Positions 63,884 to 64,000 of a stretch of 64,000 bases of DNA are shown here, piece by piece; within the stretch, counting starts at the first letter, position 1; each line of letters begins with the position of its first letter. The DNA comes from Duganella rivi. GTDB lineage: Bacteria > Pseudomonadota > Gammaproteobacteria > Burkholderiales > Burkholderiaceae_D. The translations under genes were made by a program, and so were the position numbers. The stretch spans positions 62,001 through 126,000 of the forward strand of contig NZ_WWCK01000004.1 of the NCBI RefSeq assembly GCF_009857435.1. Direction: 5' to 3'. The notes beneath the pieces were generated by a model. That model saw only the letters and a list, made by a program, of their open reading frames with translations, was not told where the DNA came from and did not search any database.

Positions 63884-64000
63884 TTACGGCGCTACCGGTT
63901 CAACGGCAAAGCCGGCTCCATACAGTTGAAAGTGCGATGCCGGCGCGGTGGCAAACGGCCATGTGCGCTCGCATTCGCCGTCCGCATCCAGGCGGCCTTG
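63884..64000 (-). CDS. C-terminal end of an upstream gene (partial)
   Basis: The last 38 codons of a gene that continues beyond the right edge, ending ...HFQLYGAGFAVEPVAP and TAA at 63884-63886. The frame is open to the edge, and the next gene starts 4 bp later, so it belongs to the same operon. Too short to identify. Confidence 0.6.
   Translation of the reverse strand, partial: QGRLDADGECERTWPFATAPASHFQLYGAGFAVEPVAP

Overview
This window looks like chromosome from a betaproteobacterium of the Oxalobacteraceae (Massilia/Duganella/Janthinobacterium type). That assignment is an inference from several things seen together: high GC, two PEP-CTERM proteins, a DUF4148 small protein, a monomeric isocitrate dehydrogenase, and a second-copy IF-1 gene beside a cold-shock-like gene. 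No rRNA, CRISPR array, integrase or intact insertion sequence was seen. One tRNA (Leu, UAA) is present.

Region by region. (1) 1-6638, minus: the N-terminal ~2,200 residues of a giant secreted SpvB/TcB-RHS-type protein with NBR1-like Ig domains, a nearly identical tandem Ig array and FG-GAP-like repeats; its C-terminus is outside the window. (2) 6915-8696, minus: an AT-rich polytopic membrane protein of unknown function. (3) 8870-18110, minus: a compact eleven-gene operon for a non-canonical type II secretion/type IV pilus-like machine (PilO-, PilP/GspC-, secretin, four pseudopilin-, GspF-, GspE-, PilM- and PilN-like). The secretin carries a C-terminal cohesin-like domain, and neighbouring genes mostly overlap. 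(4) 18221-29374: metabolic and housekeeping genes (M50-like protease, icd, an MFS transporter with a palindromic operator, thymidine kinase, cystathionine beta-synthase plus a gamma-synthase/lyase, and a membrane-anchored HNH-like protein). (5) 29381-35788: penicillin-acylase family enzyme, ParB-like protein, a candidate small RNA, two PEP-CTERM proteins, a divergent cold-shock domain coupled to IF-1, and tRNA-Leu. (6) 35893-43755: an MscS-type channel with an in-frame stop in its signal peptide, a CLC protein of fluoride-exporter type, a copper-handling group (multicopper oxidase and TolC-like lipoprotein) and an M28 peptidase.

(7) 44563-64000 holds the most unusual content: two protein-phosphorylation gene sets pointing at each other. 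The plus-strand set (45046-54863) encodes a Ser/Thr kinase, a SEDS (FtsW/RodA-family) protein with two FHA-like N-terminal domains, an FHA-like protein, an SH3-like membrane protein, a PP2C phosphatase, a zinc-knuckle/FHA protein and a haem-type sensor adenylate cyclase. This resembles in content the actinobacterial pstP-rodA-pknAB-fhaAB cell-wall locus, but lacks a penicillin-binding protein. The minus-strand set (64000-57336) encodes a kinase fused to a formylglycine-generating-enzyme-like domain, a zinc-ribbon/SPFH/coiled-coil protein, a protein with tandem Lon-like folds (one with an intact Ser-Lys pair, one without), and two unknown proteins. Pirin, OsmC, GNAT and YjdM genes lie between the two sets. 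Two strong RNA hairpins sit directly in front of the first kinase and the cyclase. I consider this bipartite locus the best candidate for an undescribed system.
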